Positions 41,318 to 53,200 of a DNA stretch of 64,000 nt are shown here, one piece after another. Origin of the DNA: Struthio camelus (taxonomy: Eukaryota > Chordata > Aves > Struthioniformes > Struthionidae); assembly GCF_040807025.1 (NCBI RefSeq), contig NC_090945.1, forward strand, positions 38,433,088 to 38,497,087. The letters run 5' to 3'. A program made the position numbers and the translations under genes. Under the pieces are notes generated by a model that saw nothing but the letters and a program-made list of their open reading frames with translations, did no database searches and was not told where the DNA came from. Positions within the stretch are counted from its first letter, which is position 1, and each line of letters begins with the position of its first letter.

Positions 41318-41430
41318 GTTACCTTTTCAGTGATCAGACTTGATGTTCTCTTTTACTTTCTCCCTGGTTCACAAGAACATTTACATTTCCTGTTTCCTGC
41401 CTGAGTGCTTCTGAGTTAAATTTCTTCAGG
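41318..41430 (-). promoter_or_regulatory. Candidate TMEM154 5' UTR / proximal promoter
   Basis: The sequence upstream of the TMEM154 start is not CpG-rich. It carries two close GGAA cores (CAGGAAACAGGAAATG, reverse strand of about 41385-41400), the core bound by ETS factors such as PU.1. That would fit a leukocyte-type, TATA-less promoter. The transcription start is not visible, and the assignment is inference. Confidence 0.35.
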
Positions 41431-43439
41431 AGATGGACTCTATTTGATTGTTTTTAGGAAGTGATGTAATACCATCCGGGCCTGTCAAGCAAGCAATGAT
41501 TGCAAAAGAAAAAAGAGTTGCTCTTCAAGCACTAATTCAGCCAAAACACCTATATGCTTTTGGTGAGTGTGTTGCTAGTCTCCTCTATTTTTCTAGACTC
41601 CTCTATTGTTTTTCTACTTCTGAAATTAATACCACAGTATTGTCATCTAAATTTAGTGTCATGGGCACAATCATCATCTAAATACCTAGGCAGGATTCTG
41701 ACACAAAAGGTGTGTGTTAAGGTGGAGGACTTCAGGTTGCCTTCAGCGGTGTTTGAATGGGCAGATGTCAATAGTGCGCCCCGATTTTCAAGCTCTAACT
41801 CTCCCACCAGCATGGTGGGACATAGCATGCGTTTCTGATCCTGAAAGGCAGCTCTCAAAGCTAGGCTGGCTCCAGCAAACGCAAGAACGACTTGTTCACT
41901 TGGCGGCCTGTACCTTTGTATTTAGGGCTGTTTTTAGCTAGAGAAGAGGAAAAAAAAACACGTCCTTTTTTGCTCAGAGCACTTGTATTAGCTGGAAAGT
42001 GCTTAGACACTAGTTTGGTGATGACTGTAGATAACGGGATGACAGATGGGCCGTCCCCACCAGGACGAGGATGTGGTAGCTGGGGCTGGAGGACCGTGGT
42101 GCTGCAGTTGAGCATTGGCAGGGGGGCGAGGGATGGGCACCCCCAGAGTAGCGCAGGTCTGAGGATTTCGGTAACTCCTGTCTTCCCTGTTCCCTCCTCC
42201 TGATTTTCCTTCCTTCCCCGGGTAGTCCCCAGCTGGGCTGGAGACTGCGAGACACGGGCGATGCTGCTTCCCTGTGCTACCTCTTCCTCTGCACCCACCA
42301 CTGCTTTCCTTCACTCGATAACACATCAGAGGTGGCCACAGGTTGTCGCATATTGCCTGGCCCCAGATGTGCATTTCAAAGGGAGATGGAAGAGCTCCAC
42401 AGTTTGAAGAAGTGTTTTCGGTCTGCTTTTTATACAGGGGTGGGCCTAGCCAGGGCTCAGAATTTGGATCTGGATTTAAACTATACCTGCCCCCAATTCA
42501 GGGAATATTTGGCTCATAGGTTTGGTTTGTTCCACTGAAAAAATAAGTTCTAGATCTGAAATTCATCCCTCTAAGCCAGGGAGTGTCTGCATCCCAGATT
42601 TTACTCTGGGCCATTCCAGATTTGAGCTATTGTAAACACTTGCACAAAAGTTGTCAGTAATAAACTGAGTTAGAAGAAGTGTATACATTTTGCTGCCTGT
42701 GTAGCAGCTTCATGGTATTTCCCCTAGACGTTCCTGTGGGTCAGATTTTGATTTCCAGTGAATTATCTGAAGCTGGCAATGGCGAATCCTGTGTTCAGAC
42801 GGGGGAAGCTGCTGAAGAGACTAATTGTTGCTCTGCTTTCGCAGCTAATAATTTTTCTTAACACATTGCTGCTTTTATAGGTCATCAGTTATAGTTTCTT
42901 AGCTAGGGTTGCTGAGAAATAGGTCAGTGATTCACTTAATGACCAGCTCGTTAATAGATTTACAACGCTCGAATGATTCAGTTAACTAACAATTGAACTG
43001 GTTGTTTATCATTGGCAACGTATGTTTATGCACTTTATAAAACAGGGAATAAAAAGCAAAGTTAGACATTGCAGCTACAAGAAGCTAAAGAGGAGCTCTG
43101 AGTTATGAAAGCACTGACAGACTAATTAAATTTTTTTCAGGTGGTATTATTTAAGCTGATGTCATAGCCATACATGATAATACATACTATAGAGAAGGGT
43201 TAGGGGTCAGGTTTGCCAGTGCTTTTAAGATTTTCCCATTCAAAAATTGCAGAAATTCCAAGTATTAGTTATAGTCTGTAACTGATATAGATACTTGCAA
43301 TTATTAGCTATCCTCATTACAGTAGCGCCTAGAATTTCTAGCTGTGGGCCAGGCCACCTCCATGCTAAATGTGATACCTGCCTGCAAAAGCTGTTGCTGT
43401 TCCCAAATTGCTCAAAGTGAGAGAAAAACAGATGCAAAC

Positions 43440-43700
43440 ACACAGGGACGCCGGGAAGTACAAAAAGAGACAGAGGCAGCGTTGCAGGCCGTGGTCTTAG
43501 AAAACATTTTTTTTTTAATGAGTACATCAGGAAAGGGGTTGTAGGGAGGCATCTGAAGGAGACGAGCACCAGCTCTGTACCTACTGGGAACCGGGGCGGG
43601 GAGGCACGGGGGGCTGGACGTCGAGCGGGGAGCCATGAGGCCGGCCACGCACGGCCACTGGTGGCAGACGACAGCCTGCCGGACGGGGAAGGCAGCGCGG
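43440..43700. promoter_or_regulatory. CpG-rich patch upstream of TMEM154
   Basis: CpG density is raised, most strongly at 43590-43700 (GGGGCGGGGAGG, GACGTCGAGCGGGG, GGCCGGCCACGC). It lies 2.2 kb upstream of the TMEM154 start. Long overlapping frames here on the minus strand are what GC-rich sequence gives by chance; none shows a domain. It could be an alternative promoter or enhancer. Confidence 0.3.
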
Positions 43701-45087
43701 TGAAAAGCCTTGAGAATGAGGGCAAATAGTGTGGATATACAATAAGTACTGAGCTGGGTGGTATGGATGGATGGGGGGTGTTTGGGGAAGAAAGCAGTCT
43801 CTAAATTGTTGCAGAGCAAGATTATTATAAAGATTCAGCATCTCCCTTTCAGAAAGAAGTTCAGAAAGAGGGACTATGCGGGTTTTTCTGATGCGCTCAG
43901 AAGACCTGTGGCTTTGCCTAGTTCGGCAGTATGAAAACGGGTCCCAGCCCCTCAGCCGTCAGGCGCAGACGGCAGCCAAAGGGGGCTGGCTGGCATCAGC
44001 CCTGTCCAAACTGCAGCTTCCAGGGGCTGGATGACACCGGTGCTTCCCACTGCAGAGGGAACCATCCTGAGGGCATGTATTTTGTGGGTTTAGATGTGGT
44101 TATGATACCGCAAAGCCCGAAAAAGAGCGCTGTCATCTGCTCTGCATGGTGTGCTTAGCTGAACAGTCCTGCAGCATGCAGTTATATTCTTGCTGTATGC
44201 TCTTTTACAGCTCAGGAAAAGCACTCTGACTACTACCTTTGGGTTTTAATGAGCATTTACTCTCCTGAGACTATTACTATTGTCCAGCCTAAGCTTTTCT
44301 TTTTTCTTTAGTCAGTAGTTTAGCCAAAGTTGTACTTTTAACAGTATTTTTATCCATTTCATTGATATAATTTATAAAGGATGCATTATCCTCCCTTTCA
44401 TTTCTTCACATCTCTTTCCTAAGTTCTCCAGTCTATGTCCTTCCAGTACCGTACGAGGTGCAACCATTTTCTCTCAGTTTATCATGCCTTGCATATATGG
44501 CTATTTTGCCCCATTTGTAGACTTAGCTCAATTCACTCATCACTTACTAAAACATAAGTTTGTATAGAAAGATTGGGAGGGAAAAGAGGGAAAGACATAT
44601 TTTACTGTATTTGTTTTGCATCTTTGCTGCGTTTTCATCATGTATGTCTAATGTATAATACTATGTCCTTTCCTTCTTTCCCTTCCCGTCTTTCTGTATA
44701 GGTTGTAGCATTTCCCGCTTGAATTCTCATCACCTATTTTTGACAGATGTTCGGCTAACAACTCATTGCTTCCCTTTGAGAGCAAGATAACCACCCACTG
44801 GTGTGTATCCAATTAATGATTTCTAAGGCAAATTACAGTTCAGGAAATGTGACTTAGTGCCACATGGCATTTTAATTAAGAATTAGGAGTGATATAAAGG
44901 CAACGTGGCACGCATTTGACTATTTTAATGCTGGCTAACATCTCAAAATGGAGTTGCTGTTCATGAGGAGTCAGCCCCAAGCGGGTGTGTTCCTAGCAGG
45001 CACTTGCAAAATTTGGGTTTCTTTTTGTGTTTCTGCCTTTTGAGTGTGTTTTATCAGTGGCGTGAATGAAGACAAATGTTTGTAGGT

Positions 45088-45105
45088 GATTCTGTGATTC
45101 TGTGA
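45088..45105 (+). repeat. CR1-tail-like octamer repeat
   Basis: GATTCTGTGATTCTGTG matches the tandem ATTCTRTG octamer that ends CR1 elements. The sequence just upstream is not clearly CR1, so this may be a severely truncated copy or chance. Confidence 0.4.
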
Positions 45106-45439
45106 CACAATGATTAAAGGAGGCAGAAGCAAAGAGGACGACAGCTAACTGGTATATAGTGATTCCAGAGAGCTGACTACGCTGTACACAGGCAGACAAC
45201 TTCGGCTTCCGTGCAGATTCAATAAGGACATATATCTAAGGGCAAAGAAAGTGGACATTGCTGACAAAGATCTCTATCTTTCAGAGCAGTGACTTAGCAT
45301 CAGTATAGAAAACGAATCAAATGTGAACTTTCAGTGTGACTGAAGGGGCTAAAATGATCCTTGGATTTAGGTACTGGAGAATAGCTGAGGGTGGTTGTGT
45401 GTTATGCTGCTTTTGTGACTGTTTTGGTATCCTATGTCC

Positions 45440-45660
45440 ACCTCTGGAGTCTGAGACCAAGGAAGAATATTGAAAGGGCTAAAGGAGGGAACCAAAAATG
45501 ATGGAGAGATCAGGAAACGTGGTTTATTCTGAGACTGAAGGACCTCCGGATTAGCTTAAAATATGGTAGTAGCTCCAGGAGTAACATGATCTCAGCCTCC
45601 AGAAGTACCTGTGTGGGAAAGAAGGAAGTACCAATTTCGCCTGCATTGAAAATGTGGGTC
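45440..45660 (+). mobile_element. Possible decayed CR1-like LINE fragment (3' portion)
   Basis: Blocks such as GGAACCAAAAATGATGGAGAG, GAGACTGAAGGACCTC, AGGAGTAACATGATCTCAGC and AGAAGTACCTG follow the order of the CR1 3' region, where 'aacaaagatgat', 'gagagactg', 'ggggagacctgat' and 'aagtactt' occur in consensus copies. It is highly diverged. The assignment rests on recalled consensus. Confidence 0.5.
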
Positions 45661-45838
45661 TCACTAAGTTGTAGCTACTCAAGAAACTGCTGTCATAATC
45701 TCCAAAGTTGTGCTTGTCCGTGTTCTAATAATTTATGATTGAAGCATAATAATTAAATAATAGTTGAATTCATATTAACTTTAAAAAAATCATAGAGAAA
45801 TAGGAATCAGGTATTTTGGATGATGAAGAATCTAGATC

Positions 45839-45882
45839 GTCACAGAATGGCAGTTACCTCAGTCCATCCCCACTAAAGCTTT
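45839..45882 (-). mobile_element. Possible short CR1 3'-end scrap
   Basis: TCACAGAATGGC is followed shortly by CAGTCCATCCCCAC. This resembles the reverse strand of the CR1 3' end (cacagaatggctgagg ... ccagtccaacccc) with an internal deletion. It is short and diverged. Confidence 0.35.
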
Positions 45883-46465
45883 GATCGTATTCCCTTTGAA
45901 ACACTTTCAGCAAGTTCCCTTTCAGCTGTCCGAAAAACAAGTTTAGTCCAGTTGCTTAGGCTTTCTTCTTCAGCTCTATTTTTACCTCCTCACAGTAGAA
46001 ATATGGAAAACAAAAAAATGTAGTGATAATCTTGCCCCAAAACAAGCCTGTGTATTTGGAAGCCTGAACAGCTTCTTCAGTCAAAGGTGAAATGAGAGGA
46101 GTAGATTATAGCTGATAATTTCATAGGCCTTAGTCTATTTAGTAGGATCCACAATGTAGCTTAGCAAAGAGAAATGTCTTTTCACAGATGAGAGAACTAA
46201 GTTTCCTGTGTATTTCCAGAATATGTTACCCATCTGGAAACATCTGCGCATGTTTTAGGTACAGTTTCAAAGACTTTTATGTCATAAACATTTCTGACTA
46301 CCTAAATAGACTGTTTGCTTATGTTCTTCTTTAATCAGCGAAATGTTTGCATCACTGAAACGACGGGATGTCATCAGCATAACATTTCCAGAAAAACCGA
46401 AATGTTTCGTAACACTACGGCCACTTGACTCAGGCCCTTCATGTTCCTTTTTGCTCTGAAAACGC

Positions 46466-46510
46466 CAGCAACAGCAGCAACAACAACAACAGCAAAACAG
46501 CAGCTACAGT
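46466..46510 (+). repeat. (CAR)n trinucleotide-rich tract
   Basis: CAGCAACAGCAGCAACAACA and further CAA/CAG units form an imperfect trinucleotide repeat with no supported coding frame. Confidence 0.8.
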
Positions 46511-48082
46511 TGGAGGGAGATGGAGCAAGCTGTTGGTTAGGATGGGGCTTACATTGAAACTCATGTTCATGCAGCTTGTCTGCTGCCAATGCCAGCTGCT
46601 AATGTGACTGCTCCAAAGCGCAGACGTTAGCGTGGCTGATGCCAGTCAAGTTCTGCTAGTCCTTTAATGACTGATTTCTGCTCATGACACATGTTGGGAA
46701 AGGACAGATAAAATTTGCCCAGGAAAGAACAGGCACTGTATTGTAATTCAGTGCATAATTTAAAAAAAAAAAAATCCCCAAAGCAAAGCTTGGTGCGCCC
46801 ACACAAATCTCCTGGCAGTTGAAGCCAACCCAAGCGCCGGCTGCCATGGTGCCTCCGTGGGCCACTGAGATAAACAGGAGTTGCAGAATCGAGACTAAAA
46901 TATGCAGAGTTCTCGTATAGAAACCTCATGTGCATCTGTAACTGTGTGCACTATTGCACTCGCTTCAGTGCAAGCTTTGCCTGGGTGAATGACAGAGAAT
47001 AAAGCTCTCTATCCAGTAAGCTCATTCACCTCTGGATTGTATGAAAAGATAAATTACATTTTATTTCAGAGACACAGATTCTCAGGAACAAGAGCTGTAC
47101 CTTTGCCAAACCAATGGCACCAGTACAAACTAGAACAACACTTAGAACGGTGAGACTCTGGCCCTAACTGGGTACCATAAAATAACACAATTAAAATGAG
47201 AAGGATAATACAAGTATAAATACATCTTTAAGATCTGTCTGCTCAACTGGACCTGTAAAATTCGGCCTTCTTCTTTCATTGTCTTTTCCTTCTTTTCTTC
47301 ATTACATGCAACACAAAGCATAAAATCATGGCTAAAATGAGACTTCAGATAGGAACAGAGAGAAAATACAAAATTATGCTTGAAAATATCCAGATGTTCG
47401 CATTTAAGTCCTTTCAACAAAATGAAAAATGGATTCAGAGAAAGACTTTTCACATCTGAAAACTCATCTGAAATGAAAAAAAGAACACAAAAAGTGGAGC
47501 TAATTGATGGGGAAACATAAATATCCTGTTGTCACACAAAGAGAAAAATTGGCTAAACAAAGGATACCACAAAAAGCTAGGCTGGGCAAGCTTAGCTGTT
47601 TGGTTTCATTTTGAGAAACACAATGCTGTACATTAAACCAACATTTCCCATATAGTTCATGTTAACAGGTCAGTGGATAAACATAGGAAACTGCATCAGA
47701 ATACAAATGCTTAAAATTAGAGAAATTAGAGCTCAGAAGGGTAAAAATGGAGAAAATTGGCCAGGTAGTGTATAGCTCTCAATTTCCTTTAATAGCAGCC
47801 TTATTTTCTACACTATTTTCTTTCTTCTCAGCTGAAGCCTTTCCTAGTTTCCATTCCTCTTTATATCAGATCATGTCTGATAAACAAGATGAAGCCTATT
47901 GAGGACTTCCTGATAATTACAAGGGAAAAAAGGGTTGAATTTGACACTAACATAGTTAGTAACAATAATTCTAAGAAAATTTTTAGAACTATTTTGATAA
48001 CTTGTGATATGCAGCATTGAGGTGGGAGCTCAGAGCATTATTCCCTTACTTGCTTTGGCCTTATTGCCATGTGTAAGTTCTG

Positions 48083-48127
48083 AGGCAAATTAAAAGGCAA
48101 AGTTTTCAGGCAAATTAAAAGTCAAAG
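48083..48127 (+). repeat. Tandem duplication, 25-bp period
   Basis: AGGCAAATTAAAAGGCAAAG (48083-48102) recurs at 48108-48127 with one change. Confidence 0.85.
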
Positions 48128-50262
48128 CTCACGTTTATTTCAAAGATGCACAATTGCATTACCACACAAAGAAATAATAAACATGGATCTCCAGGACTAT
48201 ATCTGAATCAGGCATTTGGGAGAGACAGGGAGAGGGCCAGCCTGCGCAGCGGCATGACTGAAATAACTTTTGTATCCTTTAACAGCATAATGCCATTTTA
48301 ACGTGGCTGGTATTCACAGATATCACCATTACAAATGTTTATAACTGGGTTAAAATAATCTTTGAAAAAAAGGGAAAATATGCCCCAGCTCTGCTAGCAA
48401 CAACTGGGCTGCAAATAGTATTTTTCTGGTGGACTCTAAGGATTTGTTGGGTGTATGAATATAGTACTATCACCGTGTTATACAGCTGTTATCTGACTCC
48501 GTTTCAATCGCATTAACACTTATAAAGTAATCCAATGGTTACCTGTTACTGGCCGTATACTAACAGGGCTTTCACCCTGTTGCCAAATCGGGGTTTAAGT
48601 CCTATATTACATTTCTCAATCAGGATGTGCAAACAGGGCCCTGGCAGACTTGCATCAAAGTGTAGCTGGACACTTCATTTCTACTCTTTTTTTAAGAAGC
48701 ATTTGCACATGCCAAAAGCTTCCTAAATTATTTGATACTTGTATAAAATCCTAAAATAGGCAGTTCCTCTGTTGCACTGTAGTACTGATACTGTTTTGGA
48801 ACGTGCTTCCTGCTGGGGGCTGAGTTTTACTTATGGCAAAACTACAGCTGAAGAGTGAATTCTGAAATGATGAAGACTTTGCATCAAAGTCATCTTGTTA
48901 CTTGTCCACTTAAGAAACGTAGCTCTATTATGGGATGTAGGTAGTTACAAAAAATGCCTCCTTCTAACCTAATGTGGGGTTGGCCCATAAAATCTTTCAC
49001 CTGTGATCTTCCAACACTTCTAGTATGGAAATCTGCGTAAGACTTGATGAGATCTATCTTTGTCTCAATACACGTTGGAAAAATGTGGTATGAACAGCCT
49101 GAAAGTGGAGTTTTTGGGGCATGCTTTTTGGGAAAGGTGGCAATTATGTCAGCACTAACAGCTTCATTTTCTGTTTGGCTGCTGAATAATGAAGACTGTG
49201 CCTGATCTCAGTGATGCTGCAGTGCTCCTGAGCTCCTGCAGCCGGTGCGCACCCAAGCTGTTGCCTTGCTTCGTGTAAGATCCAGCACACCTGCACTCCT
49301 CTTCTGCCCCCAAACTGCCCATTCGAACATGGAAAACCTAATCACTTGGGCCAGGAGGCTGTGCCACACCCTGGCCCCATCCCCAGTCTGGCCCTCTGGG
49401 CAACCAGGAGCACAGGCCGTGCTGAGACCGATGCCAGCCAAAGGGAAGTGCTTTTCTACCTGGATTTTATGGTAAAACTATGCAAAGCACCCTACTGAGA
49501 CATTAATTCATTAGCATCTCAGAGGAGCAGCCAAGGTCTGCATAATGCAGTTTTGAGAATTGATACTTCAGTATTGTGTGTCTTAACAAGGAGGTGCCTA
49601 TTAATTAGTTGTCACTTTGGAGTCAATGTTAGCCTTAGGTGTGTCTTGAAAGAAATAGTACTCTGTAGAAATAGAAATATTTCCCTTAAAGAGATCATAG
49701 CAAGTGAATTGATTAAAGAAATGATTGAAAAGTAAACATAAATCTGCCTCAGGTGTATTCCTTGGTGAATTTAGTAAAAGGAAGAGTACAGAAACAAGGT
49801 ACTTGAGGAAAAGTAAACTAGATTTTTTTTAAACCCTTCTTATTTTTAGTTCCAGTGTGCTTCAACGGACTGCTACAAGGATTAAATTTCTCAGCTGTGA
49901 ATGATGAATGAGAAAAGAATAAAATTGGTTGAAATCACATTCTTGCAGTAATACTCTACCATACAAAATGCAGCAGCACGTCCAAACTGCAATGTGAGTA
50001 GTAAGATTTTTCCAGCCACACCTTAAATATCTGAAGACAAACTTTGATGTCCTAAAATAATATTGCTTAAATGTTGCTTGATACTTTTTAGGCTGTGGTA
50101 GCTCTCATTTGTTCCTCCCAAGTCCCTTTCTGTATTCTTGAATTAAAGTGTTCTCTACTTTTTCCTTTGCATATTGTAATTATTATATTTACTTCACAAA
50201 TATAGCTAATATAAAGGCCAGACTATAAAGAAACATTAAAGATCAGATTTTTTAAAGGTAAC

Positions 50263-50284
50263 TTTAGGTACTTAGGTACCTAAA
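50263..50284. repeat. Near-perfect 22-bp palindrome
   Basis: TTTAGGTACTTAGGTACC followed by TAAA reads almost identically on both strands, with one mismatched pair. It may be the core of an old inverted-repeat element, since similar 'ggcacctaaagatgc' wording is common in sauropsid interspersed repeats. Confidence 0.55.
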
Positions 50285-53200
50285 GATGCAAATTAGCACT
50301 TACTTCTTTCAAGAGTAGGGGTATATGATCTGGGATAAGTTTGGTTCCCAGATACTTTTGAAAAAGTGTATTTTCTTACTTAGTCATTTAAATATCTTTA
50401 AGGGATCTAGCTTGAAGACCCCCATTCTGTTCTAATATTATAAGCAGTCTTTTGAAATCCAGGAAGGAGCTTCCAGTCCGATCTTAGTCTGGCTCTGCAA
50501 AACTTGTGCATATATGCAAGTATATAAGTAGTCCCAGTGGAATTAAAGTGTGATATTCTGTTGGGTCACTGTATTTATAATGTATGTACAAACAAGAGGC
50601 TAAATTAAGGCTGCTTGGTCCTCTTTCAGTCTACATTACAAGCATGTGTGGTTTTTTAACTTTATGCCCTTGTGTAGAAAAGTGTCCCATCTTCTGAAGG
50701 CACTTTTGTCTGTGTTTTACACCAGTGGAAACAATAGGACTGAAGCTCACTAAGCATATATGATTATTTTGAAAGGGACCTAAATAAATTTTCAAAATAG
50801 GATTTTTCTAAAAATTATTTATGGTGCTATACTGTAAATACTGGTATGGCCACACAGATGCTATATATGATACCTCCCTTTGTCAATGTGGTGGTATAGC
50901 ATACAGATTATTAACTCTACAAGTGGCCTACAGCCTTCACAATGTCAATGACACTATTTCAGCAACTTGTGAACTTCAGTGGTATCTGAAATCATTCAGG
51001 TACCACTCTGAAACCTTTACAGTCATGTTCTTGGCCCTCCTTTTCATTAGGTCATGCAAATAGTATCCTGCTTACAAATCTAATTTCTCTGAAAACATTG
51101 TCCTGTCCCAGCACATGATATATTTAATCACTGACCAGTTCTTCATGTAGGCAATGTCTTTTAGTGAAACCTCAATAATTTGTGTAAGTTGTGTACGTGT
51201 TGTGCTTGCCAAAATATAAGTACCTGTCTATGTCTTCTTCTCCCTGCTTGAATGTGGTATGGAGAGAAAACCTTTCAAAACAGTTGAATTAGATGAGATG
51301 CAGTTCATTTTCAGATAGATCTAGGTTTTGGCTTGTATCTGTGACAGCAGTGCAAGCAGGGATACTTTGATTAGTCCTTTTTTTGGTTGGTGTAGAGAGC
51401 TGTAATAGTGTAATATACTTCAGGATGTGCTAGCAGCCCAAGTACATATCCCAAAAGCATTATACAAACTGAGGTGAGGTGTATAACCCTTCACTCCTAT
51501 TGCTCTCTGTGCTGGAAGCATGTGTGTATCCATGCCATAATCACACCTCTGTGGCAAAGTGCGGGTACGCTGAATGTGACGTGAAGTGAGAACTTCCCAG
51601 GCCTGAAATTTTGCTAAATTGCCTACGTGCTGTTCACTGCAGGCTGATCTACTGTCAGAATGTACTGTTTTTATGCTTATGTGCGTCTTGTGTACGAGGT
51701 AAGCAAGATTAAAATGCTACTGGAATTGGCATTCATCCAGTTACAGGCAAATGCATCAAGAGTAAAAGAGGTCAGTGTTAATGTCTGGTAATGAAAGGCA
51801 TGATAGAAAGAACTGTAGATAGGATTATATAGGAAATAAAGGCTTACTGGAAGTGAACGTATAATTTCACAGTTAATCCATTTTGATTTTGAGTGCTTGT
51901 GGTGTTTTATGAGTCTCCTACCATACATGCATAGGTCAATCCACATGTAGTCTGAGCCTCAGAGGAACTGAGATCCTTTGAAAGCCAGTAAGGGCAGATC
52001 TCTGCCTGGTATAAATTCTTATAATTCTATACCCACCCAAAGAGAGGAACATAGAGTTCATCTGAGGTGCACAACTCATTCTTCACCCATCAGAGCTGTA
52101 AACATCTTCAGAGAATGCAGATATCTGGTACTCAAAAAAGCAGAAAGATGCCTGCCAAATATAGGAGATATATTTAAAGCCTGTAAATCAGTTGGGTGGA
52201 CGGCCTGGGACTGTCTCAGGTTTCTGAACCAGGAGACTGATCAGATCGGGCAGGCAGCTAGAGGAAGATTTAATCTCCCAGGAGCTGGAACGGCAGACAG
52301 GAAGCAGAGTGCAGGATGAATGATTAAAAGCAAACCAGTACCTGCATTTCTGCTTTTTGAAGATATAATCTCGCAAATATGTGCCTTGCCTCAGGAATCA
52401 GCATCCTTGCAAGAGGCTGCGTCAACCCACTTTAGAGGCAGAGCTGCTGCTATACCTCCCACTGGCTGGAGTATAAGGGCTATTTTCCATACATGGCAGC
52501 ATTTCCTCCTAATACTTGCAGACTAATATATTTGCACATACTTGTGGAGCTCCCCCCAAAGAAGGCAGTTCAAAATGATCGTGCTGTCTCTGTGATGACC
52601 GCACCACTGCAAGCCACTATGTTCTCCTCCGTTTGAGATGAGGTGAGAGGATGAAGAAATACTAAGGAAGTTTTAAATTTATAAAGCTCCATAATCTCAT
52701 TCTAAATAATCCTTTAGGAAGCTTATATAAGTTTAAATTTCATATAATCTCATTGTCCAAGATGATATGTGCCAGCCTACTATTAGTACTCCCCAGCTCA
52801 AGAGACCACTGTGAATGCAGGCTTTTAAGTAGGAACACAGGTTTGGAATTGCACGTGTGAATTATGGACGGGTATAGATAGTGGTAGGTTTTGTTAGAGA
52901 ATGATCAAGTTCTACTCTTTTCCTAATGCCACTCGCTTACTATCTAACCATGAATATTTCAGACGGAATTGCAAGATGGTTCCTAAACCATCCAAGCATT
53001 ACGTTTGCTGAACGCTCTTCTGTTAGCAGTAGTGGGCAAGTTGATGGCATTAAATTGGATTTTGAGAAATCTTTGAAGGGGCTGTAGGATGAGACAGTAG
53101 GGGACTGTGCGGGAGGCCCCTCGATGTAATATGCCTAATTCCGCATGGGCTGATTTGAGGCCAGGTAAGAATGTGACATAAAAAGTACAACTTTCGTTAG

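Noticed and set aside
41861-42374. Several overlapping open frames of up to 146 codons on the minus strand
   Set aside because: Low-complexity Pro/Gly/Ser-rich translations in several frames at once are typical of GC-rich noncoding DNA.
43240-43725. 161-codon open frame on the minus strand
   Set aside because: It lies in CpG-rich sequence where three overlapping frames are open at once. It has no domain, no splice context and no recognisable homologue.
51978-52319. 113-codon plus-strand frame
   Set aside because: No recognisable family, no splice signals in phase and no raised GC. A chance frame is most likely.
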